Source: CAWCBH01 sp963793785
Lineage (GTDB): Bacteria > Actinomycetota > Thermoleophilia > Solirubrobacterales > 70-9
Reading direction: 5' to 3'
NCBI GenBank assembly: GCA_963793785.1
Contig: CAWCBH010000003.1
Coordinates: 992,001-1,056,000 of the forward strand
DNA: 64,000 nt
The position numbers and the translations under genes were made by a program. This document shows, one piece after another, positions 42,865 through 55,675 of the stretch (position 1 is the stretch's first letter; each line of letters opens with the position of its first letter). The notes under the pieces are model-generated. The model was not told the DNA's origin, made no database searches, and saw nothing but the letters and a program-made list of their open reading frames with translations.

Positions 42865-43452
42865 ATGCAATCCAACCAAGGCAAGAACACGCACGGCGCC
42901 GGTGCCCGGCGCGCCTACCTGGCGCTGAGCACCGGTGAGGCCGAGCTCGACACACGGCCTTCGCCGCTGCGACGGGCATTGGCCCTGGCGCTGGCCGGGC
43001 TCTGCCTGGCGGCGTTTCCGCTGATCTGGAGCGCCTACGCGCAGGGCCACGGTGGCGACGGCGACGGTTCGATGGCCGTCAACTCGTCCGGCCACTCGGG
43101 GTCCAACTCAGGCCCGGGATCGGGTCACGGCGACGACGACGAGGGCGGCGACGGCAACAGCGGTCACGGCGGTGGCGACGACGACGACACGACCACCAAG
43201 GCGACCGCGACCGGAACCACCCGCGGCACCGGGCCGAGCAACACCAACACCAACGACACCGCGACCGGCACGGTCACCGACCCGACGGGCACGACTCGCG
43301 GCACCGGGCCGAGCAACACCAACACCAACGACACGGCCACCGGCACCCGGACGCGCAACGGCCACGACCCGACGGGACGACCCGCGGGAACAGGCCCCAG
43401 CAACACGAACACCAACGACACAGCCACCGGCACCCGCACTCGGGGTCGGTGA
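42865..43452 (+). CDS. membrane-anchored/secreted low-complexity protein with Thr/Asn repeats
   Basis: 195 aa, with an ACTGGGAGGAATCG leader carrying GGAGG. Residues 1-35 are cytoplasmic-like, followed by one hydrophobic helix (ALALALAGLCLAAFPLIWSAYA). The rest is disordered: Gly/Asp/Ser/His-rich (about 63-105), then three copies of GTGPSNTNTNDTATGT at about residues 121, 146 and 175. The repeats are also near-identical at DNA level. It may be a cell-surface linker or glycosylation substrate. No family is recognised. A strong terminator follows. Confidence 0.7.
   Translation: MQSNQGKNTHGAGARRAYLALSTGEAELDTRPSPLRRALALALAGLCLAAFPLIWSAYAQGHGGDGDGSMAVNSSGHSGSNSGPGSGHGDDDEGGDGNSGHGGGDDDDTTTKATATGTTRGTGPSNTNTNDTATGTVTDPTGTTRGTGPSNTNTNDTATGTRTRNGHDPTGRPAGTGPSNTNTNDTATGTRTRGR
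43225..43440 (+). repeat. three tandem-like repeats inside the low-complexity gene
   Basis: Units begin near 43225, 43300 and 43387. Each encodes GTGPSNTNTNDTATGT. The first two are nearly identical over about 45 bases; the third has mostly silent changes, which suggests selection on the peptide. Confidence 0.85.
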
Positions 43453-43502
43453 CACAGATCGGCACACGGACCGGGCGCTGAGCCCGCCGATCGCCGAACG
43501 AA

Positions 43503-43529
43503 GGGGCCGGGCCGTCGCCCGGCCCCTTT
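43503..43529 (+). terminator. intrinsic terminator
   Basis: Perfect 10-bp stem GGGGCCGGGC/GCCCGGCCCC with a four-base loop (CGTC), followed by TTT. It separates the repeat protein from the next gene. Confidence 0.8.
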
Positions 43530-43550
43530 GCTTGCCATCCTTGCGCAGCC

Positions 43551-44297
43551 ATGTGTGGACGGTTCACGATCACCAAGAAGGACACAAAAGAGGTCGCCGA
43601 CCGCTTTCAGGTCGAGCTGGAGAAGGCCCTGGAGGAGAAGGTCGAGGGAGCGATGGGTCGCTTCAACGTCGCTCCCACCCAGGAGATCCTCACCGTTCGA
43701 TCCTCACCGGACGAGGAGGAGGCGGCGCGCGGGGAGCGTGAGGCGCGGCTGATGCGATGGGGCCTGGTCCCGCGCTGGGCGAAGGACCTCAAGGTCGGCT
43801 ACCGGATGATCAACGCCAAGACGGAGCGCCTGCAGGAGTCGCGTGCCTACGCGCCGCTGATCGGCAAGTTCCGCCACCGCTGCCTGATCGTCGCCGACGG
43901 CTTCTACGAGTGGATGAAGGCCGAGGACCCCAAGCAGCCGCGCCAGCCCTGGCGGTTCACCGTCGACGGCGGGGCCCCGTTTGCCTTCGCCGGGATCTGC
44001 ACCCGCAAGGAGTGGGAGGGGGAGGAGGCGTCCGACGACGGCTGGCTCTACAGCTGCACGATCATCACCACCGAGCCGAACGAGCTGGTCGCGAAGGTGC
44101 ACGACCGGATGCCGGTGATCCTTCCCGCCGGCGACGCCGAGACCGCCTGGCTCGACCCGCGCCTGAGCGCCGAGGACGCGGTCGAGATGTGCGTGCCGCT
44201 CGACGCGGGACGGATGGACAGCGCGCCGGCGAACCCGAAGCTGAACAAGGTCGGCAAGGGCAGCGAGGGCCCGGAGCTGCTCGTCGCTCCGGCCTGA
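43551..44297 (+). CDS. SOS response-associated protein (HMCES/YedK family)
   Basis: 248 aa. Starts MCGRFT, so that Cys2 becomes the catalytic N-terminal residue that crosslinks to abasic sites in single-stranded DNA. Other family residues are seen: RFNVAPTQ, MRWGLVP, INAKTERL, CLIVADGFYEW, FAFAGIC and HDRMPVIL with the active-site His. Length is normal. It stands alone; no LexA-like box was seen upstream. Confidence 0.94.
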   Translation: MCGRFTITKKDTKEVADRFQVELEKALEEKVEGAMGRFNVAPTQEILTVRSSPDEEEAARGEREARLMRWGLVPRWAKDLKVGYRMINAKTERLQESRAYAPLIGKFRHRCLIVADGFYEWMKAEDPKQPRQPWRFTVDGGAPFAFAGICTRKEWEGEEASDDGWLYSCTIITTEPNELVAKVHDRMPVILPAGDAETAWLDPRLSAEDAVEMCVPLDAGRMDSAPANPKLNKVGKGSEGPELLVAPA

Positions 44298-44301
44298 GCG
44301 T

Positions 44302-45006
44302 TCAGTCCAGCCTGCCCGCGGTCCTTGCGCGAGCCCGGCTCGACCCGGCTTCGGCAATGCAGTCGATCTCGGCGCCGGGGGCCTGTCTGGTCCTCCACAT
44401 GGTCACGAAGCCGAGGCTCTCGGGCCCGTCGCCTTGGCGCGGCGGCAGGTCCCAGATCCAGGTCTGCTCGCCCTGCTGGTAGCGGGCCCATTCGACGAGC
44501 ACGTCCTCGGTATCGGTGTACTGCTCGACCGCGTCGCCGACGTCGACGCCGACGAGGTCGGTCCCCTTGGCGTTGAAGCGGACCACGCTCAGCTCGGGCA
44601 CTGCCTGCGTCTCCAGGTCCTCGCTCGGCAGCGGGTAGGCAGCCCGCTTGCCGGGGGTGCGAGCGAGCACCGAGCGGGGCGACGGGGTCACCGTGCAGCG
44701 AGCCTGTGAGCGACCGTTGAACCCGCCGCGGTCGAGGTCGAGGCTGGCGGCGATGCGAAATAGCCGATAGCCGCCGGCGTTTGGCCGCGTAGACTCGATC
44801 CCGGCGCCGCTGATCTGCAGCCGGCCGTCGGGCCCGAGATCGACCGGCTCCGAATCGGCGATCTCAGCGCTCTCCTCCCAATCCAGTCGCTCGCCGCCCT
44901 CGTCCTCGTCGATCGTCAGCAGGGCCGTCGCCGCGGACAGGATCAGGCCCACCACGACCACCGCCACCGCCCCCCGCGGCAGCGCCAGCTTTTCGCCCGC
45001 GTCCAT
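44302..45006 (-). CDS. single-span membrane protein of unknown function
   Basis: 234 aa. One N-terminal transmembrane helix (GAVAVVVVGLILSAATALLTI) follows a short basic start. The extracytoplasmic part looks beta-rich with two Cys (ARCTVTPS, EIDCIAEA). No domain is recognised. It starts three bases from the tRNA-Arg gene's 3' end, on the same strand. Confidence 0.7.
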   Translation of the reverse strand: MDAGEKLALPRGAVAVVVVGLILSAATALLTIDEDEGGERLDWEESAEIADSEPVDLGPDGRLQISGAGIESTRPNAGGYRLFRIAASLDLDRGGFNGRSQARCTVTPSPRSVLARTPGKRAAYPLPSEDLETQAVPELSVVRFNAKGTDLVGVDVGDAVEQYTDTEDVLVEWARYQQGEQTWIWDLPPRQGDGPESLGFVTMWRTRQAPGAEIDCIAEAGSSRARARTAGRLD

Positions 45007-45009
45007 CAG

Positions 45010-45083
45010 CGCGCCCGACAGGATTCGAACCTGTGACCTCCGCCTCCGGAGGGCGGCGCTCTATCCAGCTGAGCTACGGGCGC
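45010..45083 (-). tRNA. tRNA-Arg (CCG)
   Basis: Minus-strand cloverleaf of 74 nt: acceptor GCGCCCG/CGGGCGC, D arm GCTCAGCTGGATAGAGC, anticodon stem CCGCC/GGCGG around CTCCGGA (anticodon CCG), T arm ACAGG-TTCGAAT-CCTGT, discriminator G. CCA is not encoded. Confidence 0.94.
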
Positions 45084-45143
45084 AGCGGGGTGAGTGTAAC
45101 CGGGCAAACCAGCAGCCCCGCGGCGGCTCTACGCTAGGGCCCG

Positions 45144-46139
45144 ATGGACCTCTCGGTCGCCTTCCTGGGCACCGGCGGCTCGGTGCCGACCGCTCGCCGC
45201 GCCACCGCCAGTGTGCTCGTCGCGCGTGGGGGGGAGCGGCTGTTGTTCGACTGCGCCGAGGGGACCCAGCGCCAGATGCAGCGCTCGCTGGGCCTCGTGC
45301 AGGTGGACGAGATCTACCTGACCCACTACCACGCCGACCACTTCCTCGGCCTGCCTGGACTGCTGAAGACCTACGACCTCGGCGACCGACAGGCGCCGCT
45401 GACGATCTACGGCCCCCGGGGCCTGACGGAACTGTTCGAGACCCTGCGGCGCATCTTCGGCCGCACGGGCTACCCGCTGGAGCTGGTCGAGCTCGGCCCC
45501 GGCGATGCGGTTCCCCATGACGGCTACGAGATCCGCGCCTTCGGCGTCGAGCACCGGGTCACCGCGCACGGCTACGCCCTCGTCGAGGCGAGCCGTCCGG
45601 GCCGCTTCGACCCCGAGCAGGCCCGGCGGCTGGGCGTTTCCGAGGGCCCTGCCTTCGGCGCTCTGCAACGGGGCGAGGAGGTGCAGGGCGATGACGGCTC
45701 CGTCAGTCCCGATCAGGTGATGGGGGAGGGCAGGCAGGGACGTTCGCTGGTGATCAGCGGCGACACGGCTCCCTGCCTGGAGACCGTCGAGGCCGCCCGC
45801 GGTGCCGAGCTGCTCGTCCACGATGCGAGCTTTGCCGAGGAGGAGGTTCAGCGGGCCGCCGAGACCGGCCACTCGACCGCCGGGCAGGCCGGGGCGCTTG
45901 CCGGCGAGGCGGGCGTGAAGTTGCTGGCGCTGGTCCACATCTCCTCCCGATACCACGTCGGCGCAGTGCTCGAGGAGGCGCGGGAGGAGTTCGAGGCCAC
46001 CGTGGCCCCGCGCGACTTCGACCTGGTCGAGATCCCGTTCCCGGAGCGCGGCGAGCCGCAGCTGATCGAGAACGGAGCCCGGGAGCGGCGCGACGAGCGG
46101 GCGTCGCCGGAGGAACCGGTCGACACGGTGGGTGACTAG
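45144..46139 (+). CDS. rnz: ribonuclease Z
   Basis: 331 aa. It trims tRNA 3' ends, and the three tRNA genes here lack encoded CCA, which fits a need for it. MBL-fold motifs: FLGTGGSVPTARR, LTHYHADHFLGLPGLL (HxHxDH), SGDTAPC, LLVHDASFAEE and the C-terminal HISSRY. Length is normal. The C-terminal 25 residues are acidic and non-conserved. Confidence 0.94.
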   Translation: MDLSVAFLGTGGSVPTARRATASVLVARGGERLLFDCAEGTQRQMQRSLGLVQVDEIYLTHYHADHFLGLPGLLKTYDLGDRQAPLTIYGPRGLTELFETLRRIFGRTGYPLELVELGPGDAVPHDGYEIRAFGVEHRVTAHGYALVEASRPGRFDPEQARRLGVSEGPAFGALQRGEEVQGDDGSVSPDQVMGEGRQGRSLVISGDTAPCLETVEAARGAELLVHDASFAEEEVQRAAETGHSTAGQAGALAGEAGVKLLALVHISSRYHVGAVLEEAREEFEATVAPRDFDLVEIPFPERGEPQLIENGARERRDERASPEEPVDTVGD

Positions 46140-46999
46140 GCGCGAGAGGCGAAGTCGGCGATCGCGGCGGCGACCGCCGGCGCCTGGTCCTCGGTCAAGA
46201 AGTGCTTGGCGTCGATGAGGATCGGCTCGTCGACACCGAGGAACTCCTGCACCGCGCGGCGTCGCTCCTCGCCAAGCGCAGGGTCGCGACGGCCCCAGAC
46301 GACCTGGGCCGGATAGGACCGTTGCGCGAGCCCGTCGCGGAAGAAGCGCTCCTTCTCCGCCGTCAGCTCGAAGCCGCGCATGATGCGCAAGAAAGCCCGG
46401 CCTCTGTCGCCGCGCTTCAGCAACCCGTGGTAGGCGCCCAGCTCGGCCCGCGACACGGCGGCGCGATCCCCGATCGTCTGCAGGTACAGCACCTCGATCA
46501 TCGCCGGCCGGTTCATCGACCGCAGCCAAACCTCGCCGACACCCCGGATCGAGAACGGGTGCATGCTCCAGGGTCGTCGGAAGCCGTCGACGTCGACGAG
46601 CGTGTTCAGCGCCGTCAGCGAGGCGACACGACCGGGGTTGCGGATCGCCCACTCGAACCCGATCGGCCCGCCGATGTCGTGGACGACGAGGTGACAGCGC
46701 TCGATCCCAAGCGCGTCGATCGCCGCTGCGGTCCAGCCCGCCAGGCCCGACCACGAGTAGTCGAAATCCTCGGGGCGCTCGGCCAGCCCGAGGCCGGGGA
46801 AGTCGAAGGCGATGCCGCGCAGCCCCCGGCTCGACAGCTCCGGCAGCAGCTTGCGGTAGAGGTAGGAGCTGCTCGGCACGCCGTGCAGGAGGACGACCGC
46901 CTCGCCTGGACCCTCTTCACGGACGAAGCTGGCGACGCCGCCGGCCTCGAATTGGCGCCCGGCCGCCCGGTGCGCTTCGATGAGCGACTGCCAGTCCAC
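46136..46999 (-). CDS. alpha/beta hydrolase, haloalkane dehalogenase/epoxide hydrolase-like
   Basis: 287 aa from the GTG at 46999. Fold motifs: VVLLHGVPSSSYLYRKLLPEL (oxyanion HG), GIAFDFPGLGLAERP, VVHDIGGPIGFEWA with Asp as nucleophile, and IDAKHFLTEDQ with the catalytic His. An Asp nucleophile points to the dehalogenase/epoxide-hydrolase branch rather than esterases. The substrate is unknown. It converges with rnz with a four-base overlap and is divergent from the pyr operon. Confidence 0.85.
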   Translation of the reverse strand: MDWQSLIEAHRAAGRQFEAGGVASFVREEGPGEAVVLLHGVPSSSYLYRKLLPELSSRGLRGIAFDFPGLGLAERPEDFDYSWSGLAGWTAAAIDALGIERCHLVVHDIGGPIGFEWAIRNPGRVASLTALNTLVDVDGFRRPWSMHPFSIRGVGEVWLRSMNRPAMIEVLYLQTIGDRAAVSRAELGAYHGLLKRGDRGRAFLRIMRGFELTAEKERFFRDGLAQRSYPAQVVWGRRDPALGEERRRAVQEFLGVDEPILIDAKHFLTEDQAPAVAAAIADFASRA

Positions 47000-47046
47000 G
47001 CGCCGATCTTCCCACGCCGCGGCCCCTGCTACTCTCGCCGCGTCGG

Positions 47047-47081
47047 TTCCTTTAAGGCGGTCCTGTGAGGCCGGGAAGGAG
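47047..47081 (+). promoter_or_regulatory. PyrR-binding RNA hairpin overlapping the pyrR ribosome binding site
   Basis: TCCTTT on the left pairs with AAGGA on the right, enclosing GGTCCTGTGAGGCCGGG. This matches the PyrR-recognised bulge-and-loop consensus (TCCxGTGAGGCxxxGAAGG). The right arm AAGGAG is itself the Shine-Dalgarno sequence, 5 bases from the GTG start. PyrR binding in UMP excess should therefore block translation. Confidence 0.85.
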
Positions 47082-47086
47082 CGAGT

Positions 47087-47683
47087 GTGAGCGAAACGGT
47101 CGTGCTCGAGCGCGACGACCTGAGGCGGACGCTGCGGCGGATCGCCCATGAGATCGCCGAGAAGAATCCGGGCCCGGAGGGCTTGGCGCTGGTCGGGATC
47201 CACACCCGGGGCGCGGTCCTCGCCCGCCGCCTCCATGCGCTGGTCGGAGAGCTGACCGGGGCGGAGGTCCCGCTCGGCGACATCGATATCTCCTTTTACC
47301 GCGACGACGTCGGCCGCCGCCCCGGCGCACAGCCCGTCGTCCACGCCTCCCACCTCGACTTCGACCTCGCGGGTGGAACGGTGGTGCTGGTCGACGACGT
47401 GATGTTCACCGGCCGAACCGCGCGGGCGGCGATCGAGGCGGTCTTTGACTACGGGCGCCCGGCGCGGGTGCAGCTCGCGGTTCTCTGCGACCGCGGCCAC
47501 CGCGAGTTGCCGATCCGCCCCGACTACGTCGGCAAGAACCTGCCGACCTCGCGCGCGGAACGCGTCAACGTGCGGCTGGAGGAGACCGACGAGGTCGACG
47601 AAGTGACGATCAGCGGCGACGAGGGCGGCGCGGCGCAGCAGCGCCGGGCCAGCGTCCTCGCCGCGGAAGGGGAGGACGAGTGA
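47087..47683 (+). CDS. pyrR: PyrR: pyrimidine operon regulator / uracil phosphoribosyltransferase-like
   Basis: 198 aa, GTG start. The PRPP-binding VVLVDDVMFTGRTARAAIEA (about residues 101-120) and the RNA-binding family features LVGIHTRGAVLARRL and DISFYRDD are present. The C-terminus has a 25-residue Glu/Gly-rich extension. PyrR senses UMP and binds the leader hairpin, here its own. It is first gene of the pyr operon, and its stop overlaps pyrB (GTGA). Confidence 0.95.
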   Translation: MSETVVLERDDLRRTLRRIAHEIAEKNPGPEGLALVGIHTRGAVLARRLHALVGELTGAEVPLGDIDISFYRDDVGRRPGAQPVVHASHLDFDLAGGTVVLVDDVMFTGRTARAAIEAVFDYGRPARVQLAVLCDRGHRELPIRPDYVGKNLPTSRAERVNVRLEETDEVDEVTISGDEGGAAQQRRASVLAAEGEDE

Positions 47684-48635
47684 GGCACCTGCTGTCGATC
47701 GATCAGCTGAGCAGGCCCGAGATCGAGGCGATCCTCGATCGCGCCGAGAGCTTCGCGGAGGTGGGCAGGCGCGACATCAAGAAGGTCCCGACCCTCCGCG
47801 GACGGACGGTGGTGAGCCTCTTCTACGAGGCGAGCACCCGCACCAGCTCCTCGTTCGAGCTGGCCGCGAAGCGGCTCTCGGCGGACGTGGTCGCGATCAA
47901 GGCAGCGGGCTCGGCAGTCGACAAGGGCGAGTCGCTGAAGGACACGGTGGCAACGCTCTCGGCCTATGACCCGGCCGCGATCGTGATCCGCCACCCCTAC
48001 GCGGGTGCGGCACAGCTGGTAGCCGGCTGGACAACCGCTTCCGTGATCAACGCCGGCGACGGCAAGCGCGAGCATCCAAGCCAGGCGCTGCTCGACGTCT
48101 ACACGCTGCGGCGACGCCTCGACTCGCTGGAGGGCAAGCGAATCTGGATCGTCGGCGACGTCCTCCACAGCCGGGTCGCCCGCTCCAACCTGATCGCCTT
48201 CCAGCGGATGGGAGCAGAGGTGACCGTATGCGGCCCGCCGACCCTGATCCCGCGCGGGATCGAGGAGCTGGGCTGCGCGGTTGCTTACTCGCTGGAGGGA
48301 CTCGACGAAGCCGACGTCGTCTACGCCCTGCGGATGCAGCGTGAGCGGATGAGCGAGAGCTTCGTGCCCTCGCTGCGCGAGTACGCGGCACGCTTTCAAA
48401 TCGATGCCCGGCGGCTGGGCCCGCGTCAGCTCCTGATGCACCCGGGTCCCGTCAACCGGGGCGTCGAGCTTGCCGGCGAGGTGATCGACTCGCCGCAGTC
48501 GCTGATCGCCGAGCAGGTCGCGTCGGGGCTGGTCGTGCGGATGGCGATCCTCTTCGAGCTGCTGGCCGGCAGCGACCGGCCGGAGACTGTCGGCGAGGGC
48601 GCCGGCGCTGCGCCGGCGCCGATCGGGCAACCGGC

Positions 48636-48639
<4 letters not shown>
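47680..48639 (+). CDS. pyrB: aspartate carbamoyltransferase catalytic subunit
   Basis: 319 aa. Carbamoyl phosphate site FYEASTRTSSSFE, then AGSAVDKGESLKDT, HPSQALLDVYT, the aspartate site and HPGPVNRGVE. It makes carbamoyl aspartate, the second step of pyrimidine synthesis. No pyrI regulatory subunit is present, as is usual for actinobacteria. It overlaps pyrC by four bases. Confidence 0.97.
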
Positions 48640-49984
<1,345 letters not shown>

Positions 49985-49988
<4 letters not shown>

Positions 49989-50518
49989 AGCTCGATCGCG
50001 ACAGGGCGGCGCTGGTCGTGGTCGACGTTCAGGAAGCCTTTCGCAGGGCCATCCCCAACTTTGCCGCGGTCGCCGATGCCAGCGCGAAGCTGGTCCGCGG
50101 TGCGGCGGCGATGGAGGTTCCGATCCACGTCACCGAGCAGTACCCGCAGGGGCTGGGGGAGACTGCGCCCGAGGTCGCAGACCACCTGCCCGGCGGGGTG
50201 GTGCCGGTGGAGAAGGTCCGCTTCTCGGCCGCGGAGGCTGAGGGGTTCGACCTCGGCGGCCGCGATCAGGCGCTGGTCTGCGGGATCGAGACCCACGTCT
50301 GCGTCAGCCAGACGGTGCTCGACCTGCTCGACGCCGGTGTCGAGGTGCACGTCGTCGCCGACGCGGTCGGCTCGCGCACGGAGGAGAACCGGGCCCTGGG
50401 GCTGCACAAGGCCGAGCAGGCGGGAGCGGTCGTGACCAGCGTCGAGACGGCTCTGTTCGAGCTGTTGCGGGGGTCCGACGCACCCGAGTTCAAGCAGGTG
50501 CAGGACTTGGTCAAATGA
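49985..50518 (+). CDS. isochorismatase-family hydrolase inside the pyr operon
   Basis: 177 aa, TTG start overlapping the pyrC stop. Cysteine-hydrolase family: ALVVVDVQEAF with the catalytic Asp, PIHVTEQYPQGLG, the Lys in VEKVRFSA, and ALVCGIETHVCVSQTVLDLL with the nucleophile Cys. Members include isochorismatase, nicotinamidase and ureidoacrylate amidohydrolase (RutB). The substrate is not predictable. A pyrimidine-linked amide such as ureidoacrylate is a speculative option from context only. Confidence 0.88.
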
Positions 50519-50583
50519 GCGAGGTGAGCGACTATGTCTGACTCCACGCGAGGCGAGCTCGTGCAGACCGATGGTGGGGTCAA
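50519..50583 (+). other. pyr operon spacer with a carA-start-like minicistron
   Basis: This 65-base gap contains GTGAGCGACTATGTCTGA, a five-codon frame (MSDYV, stop) that closely mimics the true carA start GTGAGCGGCTACGTCTTG 60 bases later. It looks like a duplicated and decayed gene start, or a short leader peptide. Confidence 0.5.
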
Positions 50584-51702
50584 GTGAGCGGCTACGTCTT
50601 GCTCGAGGACGGCGCCCGCTTCGACGGCGACCTCTGCGGAGCCCCGGACCAGGTGACCGGCGAGGTGGTCTTCAACACCGCGATGACCGGCTACCAGGAG
50701 GCGGTCACCGACCCCTCCTACGCGGGCCAGATCATCATCTTCACCTACCCACTGATCGGCAACTACGGCGTCTCCGGCGCGGCGATGGAGTCCGACCGGG
50801 TCCAGGCGCGGGCGGTGATCATGCGCGACGCCCACAACGGCGAGGACGTCGCCACCGCCGAGGGCGGCTGGCTCGATTGGCTGGCCGACTGCGGCGTGCC
50901 GGCGATCAGCGGCGTCGACACGCGGGCGCTGGTCAGGCACATCCGCGACCGGGGATCGATGCGGGGCGGCCTGTTCGGCGCCGGTCTCTCCGAATCCGAC
51001 GCCGAAGCGGCGATCGAGGCCGAGCCCTCGATGGCCGGTGCCGACCTGGCCCGCACCGTGACCCCGCCGGAGCCGGTTCGCTTCGACGGTGACGGGCACC
51101 ACGTGGTCGGGATCGACACCGGGATCAAGCTGAGCATCATTCGCCAGCTTCGCGAGCGAAGCTGCCGCGTCACCCTGCTTCCATGCTCAGCCTCGGCTGA
51201 CGATGTGCTCGCGGAGGAGCCCGACCTTGTCTTCCTGGCCAACGGACCGGGGGATCCGGCGGCGCTCGACTACGTCGTCGAAACCGTGCGCGAGCTGGTC
51301 GGGCAACGACCGGTGTTCGGGATCTGCCTCGGCCACCAGCTGCTCTGCCGGGCCGTCGGCCTCGACACCTTCAAGCTGCCCTTCGGCCACCGCGGCGCCA
51401 ACCATCCGGTCAAGGACCTGGAGACGGGCAAGATCGACATCACCTCCCAGAACCATGGTTTCGCGGTCCAGGGCCCCGGCGGCGAGCCGACGATCGAGGG
51501 CGACGAGCCGGTGCGCTGGGAGACCGACTTCGGCGCCGCCGAGCTCTCGCACCTCAACCTCTACGACCGCACCGTCGAGGGCCTGGTCCTCAAGGACGTG
51601 CCCGGGGCGACAGTCCAGTACCACCCCGAGGCCGGCCCCGGCCCCCACGACGCGCGTTATCTGTTCGACCGGTTCCTGGAGCTGGCGGAGGCCAGGCGAT
51701 GA
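50584..51702 (+). CDS. carA: carbamoyl-phosphate synthase small subunit
   Basis: 372 aa, GTG start. The N-terminal domain has FNTAMTGYQEAVTDPSYAGQI and FTYPLIGNYG. The glutaminase half has VGIDTGIKLSIIRQL, FLANGPGDP, the nucleophile Cys in FGICLGHQLLCRA, and YHPEAGPGPHD with the His/Glu pair. It passes ammonia to CarB. Its stop overlaps the first of two NTF2-like genes that separate it from carB. Confidence 0.96.
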   Translation: MSGYVLLEDGARFDGDLCGAPDQVTGEVVFNTAMTGYQEAVTDPSYAGQIIIFTYPLIGNYGVSGAAMESDRVQARAVIMRDAHNGEDVATAEGGWLDWLADCGVPAISGVDTRALVRHIRDRGSMRGGLFGAGLSESDAEAAIEAEPSMAGADLARTVTPPEPVRFDGDGHHVVGIDTGIKLSIIRQLRERSCRVTLLPCSASADDVLAEEPDLVFLANGPGDPAALDYVVETVRELVGQRPVFGICLGHQLLCRAVGLDTFKLPFGHRGANHPVKDLETGKIDITSQNHGFAVQGPGGEPTIEGDEPVRWETDFGAAELSHLNLYDRTVEGLVLKDVPGATVQYHPEAGPGPHDARYLFDRFLELAEARR

Positions 51703-52127
51703 ACAATGTCGAGCTCACCCGCGCGTTCTGGCGAGTCTGGGACGAGGACGGCCTGGGCGCGCTCCTGACCCGCTATGACGAGTTCTTCACCGAGGACGCC
51801 GAGTGGCGACCGCCGATCAGCCAGGTGTCGGGCGAGCGTTATGTCGGCCGGCAGGGTTTCGAGCGGTATGTAGCCGATGTCGAGGAGTCCCTGCGCGACA
51901 CGGGCTGCGAGATCCAGGAGGTCGCCGAGATCGCGCCGGGCGTGATTCGCTCCAGGGTGCGGTTCCACGGCGAGGGCTCGGCAAGCGGGGCGGTGATCGA
52001 CGCCCCGATGGTTGGGGTCGCGCGCCTTCGCGACGGTCGTGTCTACTGGGCCTGGGGGTCTTACGACATCGCCAAAGCCGAGAAGGCCGCCGAGGCGCTC
52101 GCCAGAGGCGAGAAGGTCGAGGTCTAG
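51699..52127 (+). CDS. SnoaL/NTF2-like protein (first of two between carA and carB)
   Basis: 142 aa, ATG overlapping the carA stop. NTF2-fold pattern: VELTRAFWRVWDEDGLGALLTRYDEFFTEDAEWRPP, GRQGFERYVADVEESL, VIRSRVRFHGEGSASGAVIDAPMVGVARLRDGRVYWAWGSYDIAKA. No catalytic residues can be named. It is in the same transcript as carAB, so it is expressed with pyrimidine synthesis, but no metabolic role is evident. Confidence 0.8.
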   Translation: MNNVELTRAFWRVWDEDGLGALLTRYDEFFTEDAEWRPPISQVSGERYVGRQGFERYVADVEESLRDTGCEIQEVAEIAPGVIRSRVRFHGEGSASGAVIDAPMVGVARLRDGRVYWAWGSYDIAKAEKAAEALARGEKVEV

Positions 52128-52131
52128 CGAC

Positions 52132-52573
52132 ATGGACGAGCCATTGACCGAGGCACAGCAGAGCAACCTCGCGCTGGCGGCGCGGGTGGTCGAGGTTTAT
52201 GAGGGCCAGGGGCCGTGGGGGGTCCACGAGCACTTCCACGAGTTCTTCCATCCCGATTTCGCCTGGACGCCGGCGGTCTCTCAGCTCGGCGACGACGTCT
52301 ACACCGGGAAGGACGGATTCCAGCAGTGGGTGACGGACATGGAGGCCGTGGCGACGGAGTTCACCCAAACCGACATCGAGTACTACGCCTTCGGCGATTG
52401 CCATGTCCTGGTGCTGGGCCAGATGAAGCTGGTCGGCAGAGAGAGCGGTGTGCCCTTCGAGAGCGAGTACGGGGCGCTATACGAGATCGAGGGCGGCCGG
52501 GCCAGGTCAGGGCGCGCGTTCCTTTCCCACGCCGAAGCCACGCGAGCGATCGAAGTCGAGAGCAGGGCCGTCG

Positions 52574-52581
<8 letters not shown>
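52132..52581 (+). CDS. SnoaL/NTF2-like protein (second of two between carA and carB)
   Basis: 149 aa, starting four bases after the previous stop and overlapping carB by eight bases. Same fold: ARVVEVYEGQGPWGVHEHFHEFFHPDFAWTPAVSQ, GKDGFQQWVTDMEAVATEF, VLVLGQMKLVGRESGVPFESEYGALYEIEGGRA. It is clearly paralogous in pattern to the preceding gene but distant in sequence; the two may form a heterodimer, since NTF2 folds usually dimerise (inference). Confidence 0.8.

Positions 52582-55671
<3,090 letters not shown>

Positions 55672-55675
<4 letters not shown>

Noticed and set aside
43228..43440. possible CRISPR-like array
   Set aside because: The three repeats are in frame, encode a repeated peptide and have no regular spacers; no cas genes are present.
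45129..46754. 541-aa minus-strand open frame across rnz and the hydrolase gene
   Set aside because: It spans two genes with clear motifs in other frames and has none itself.
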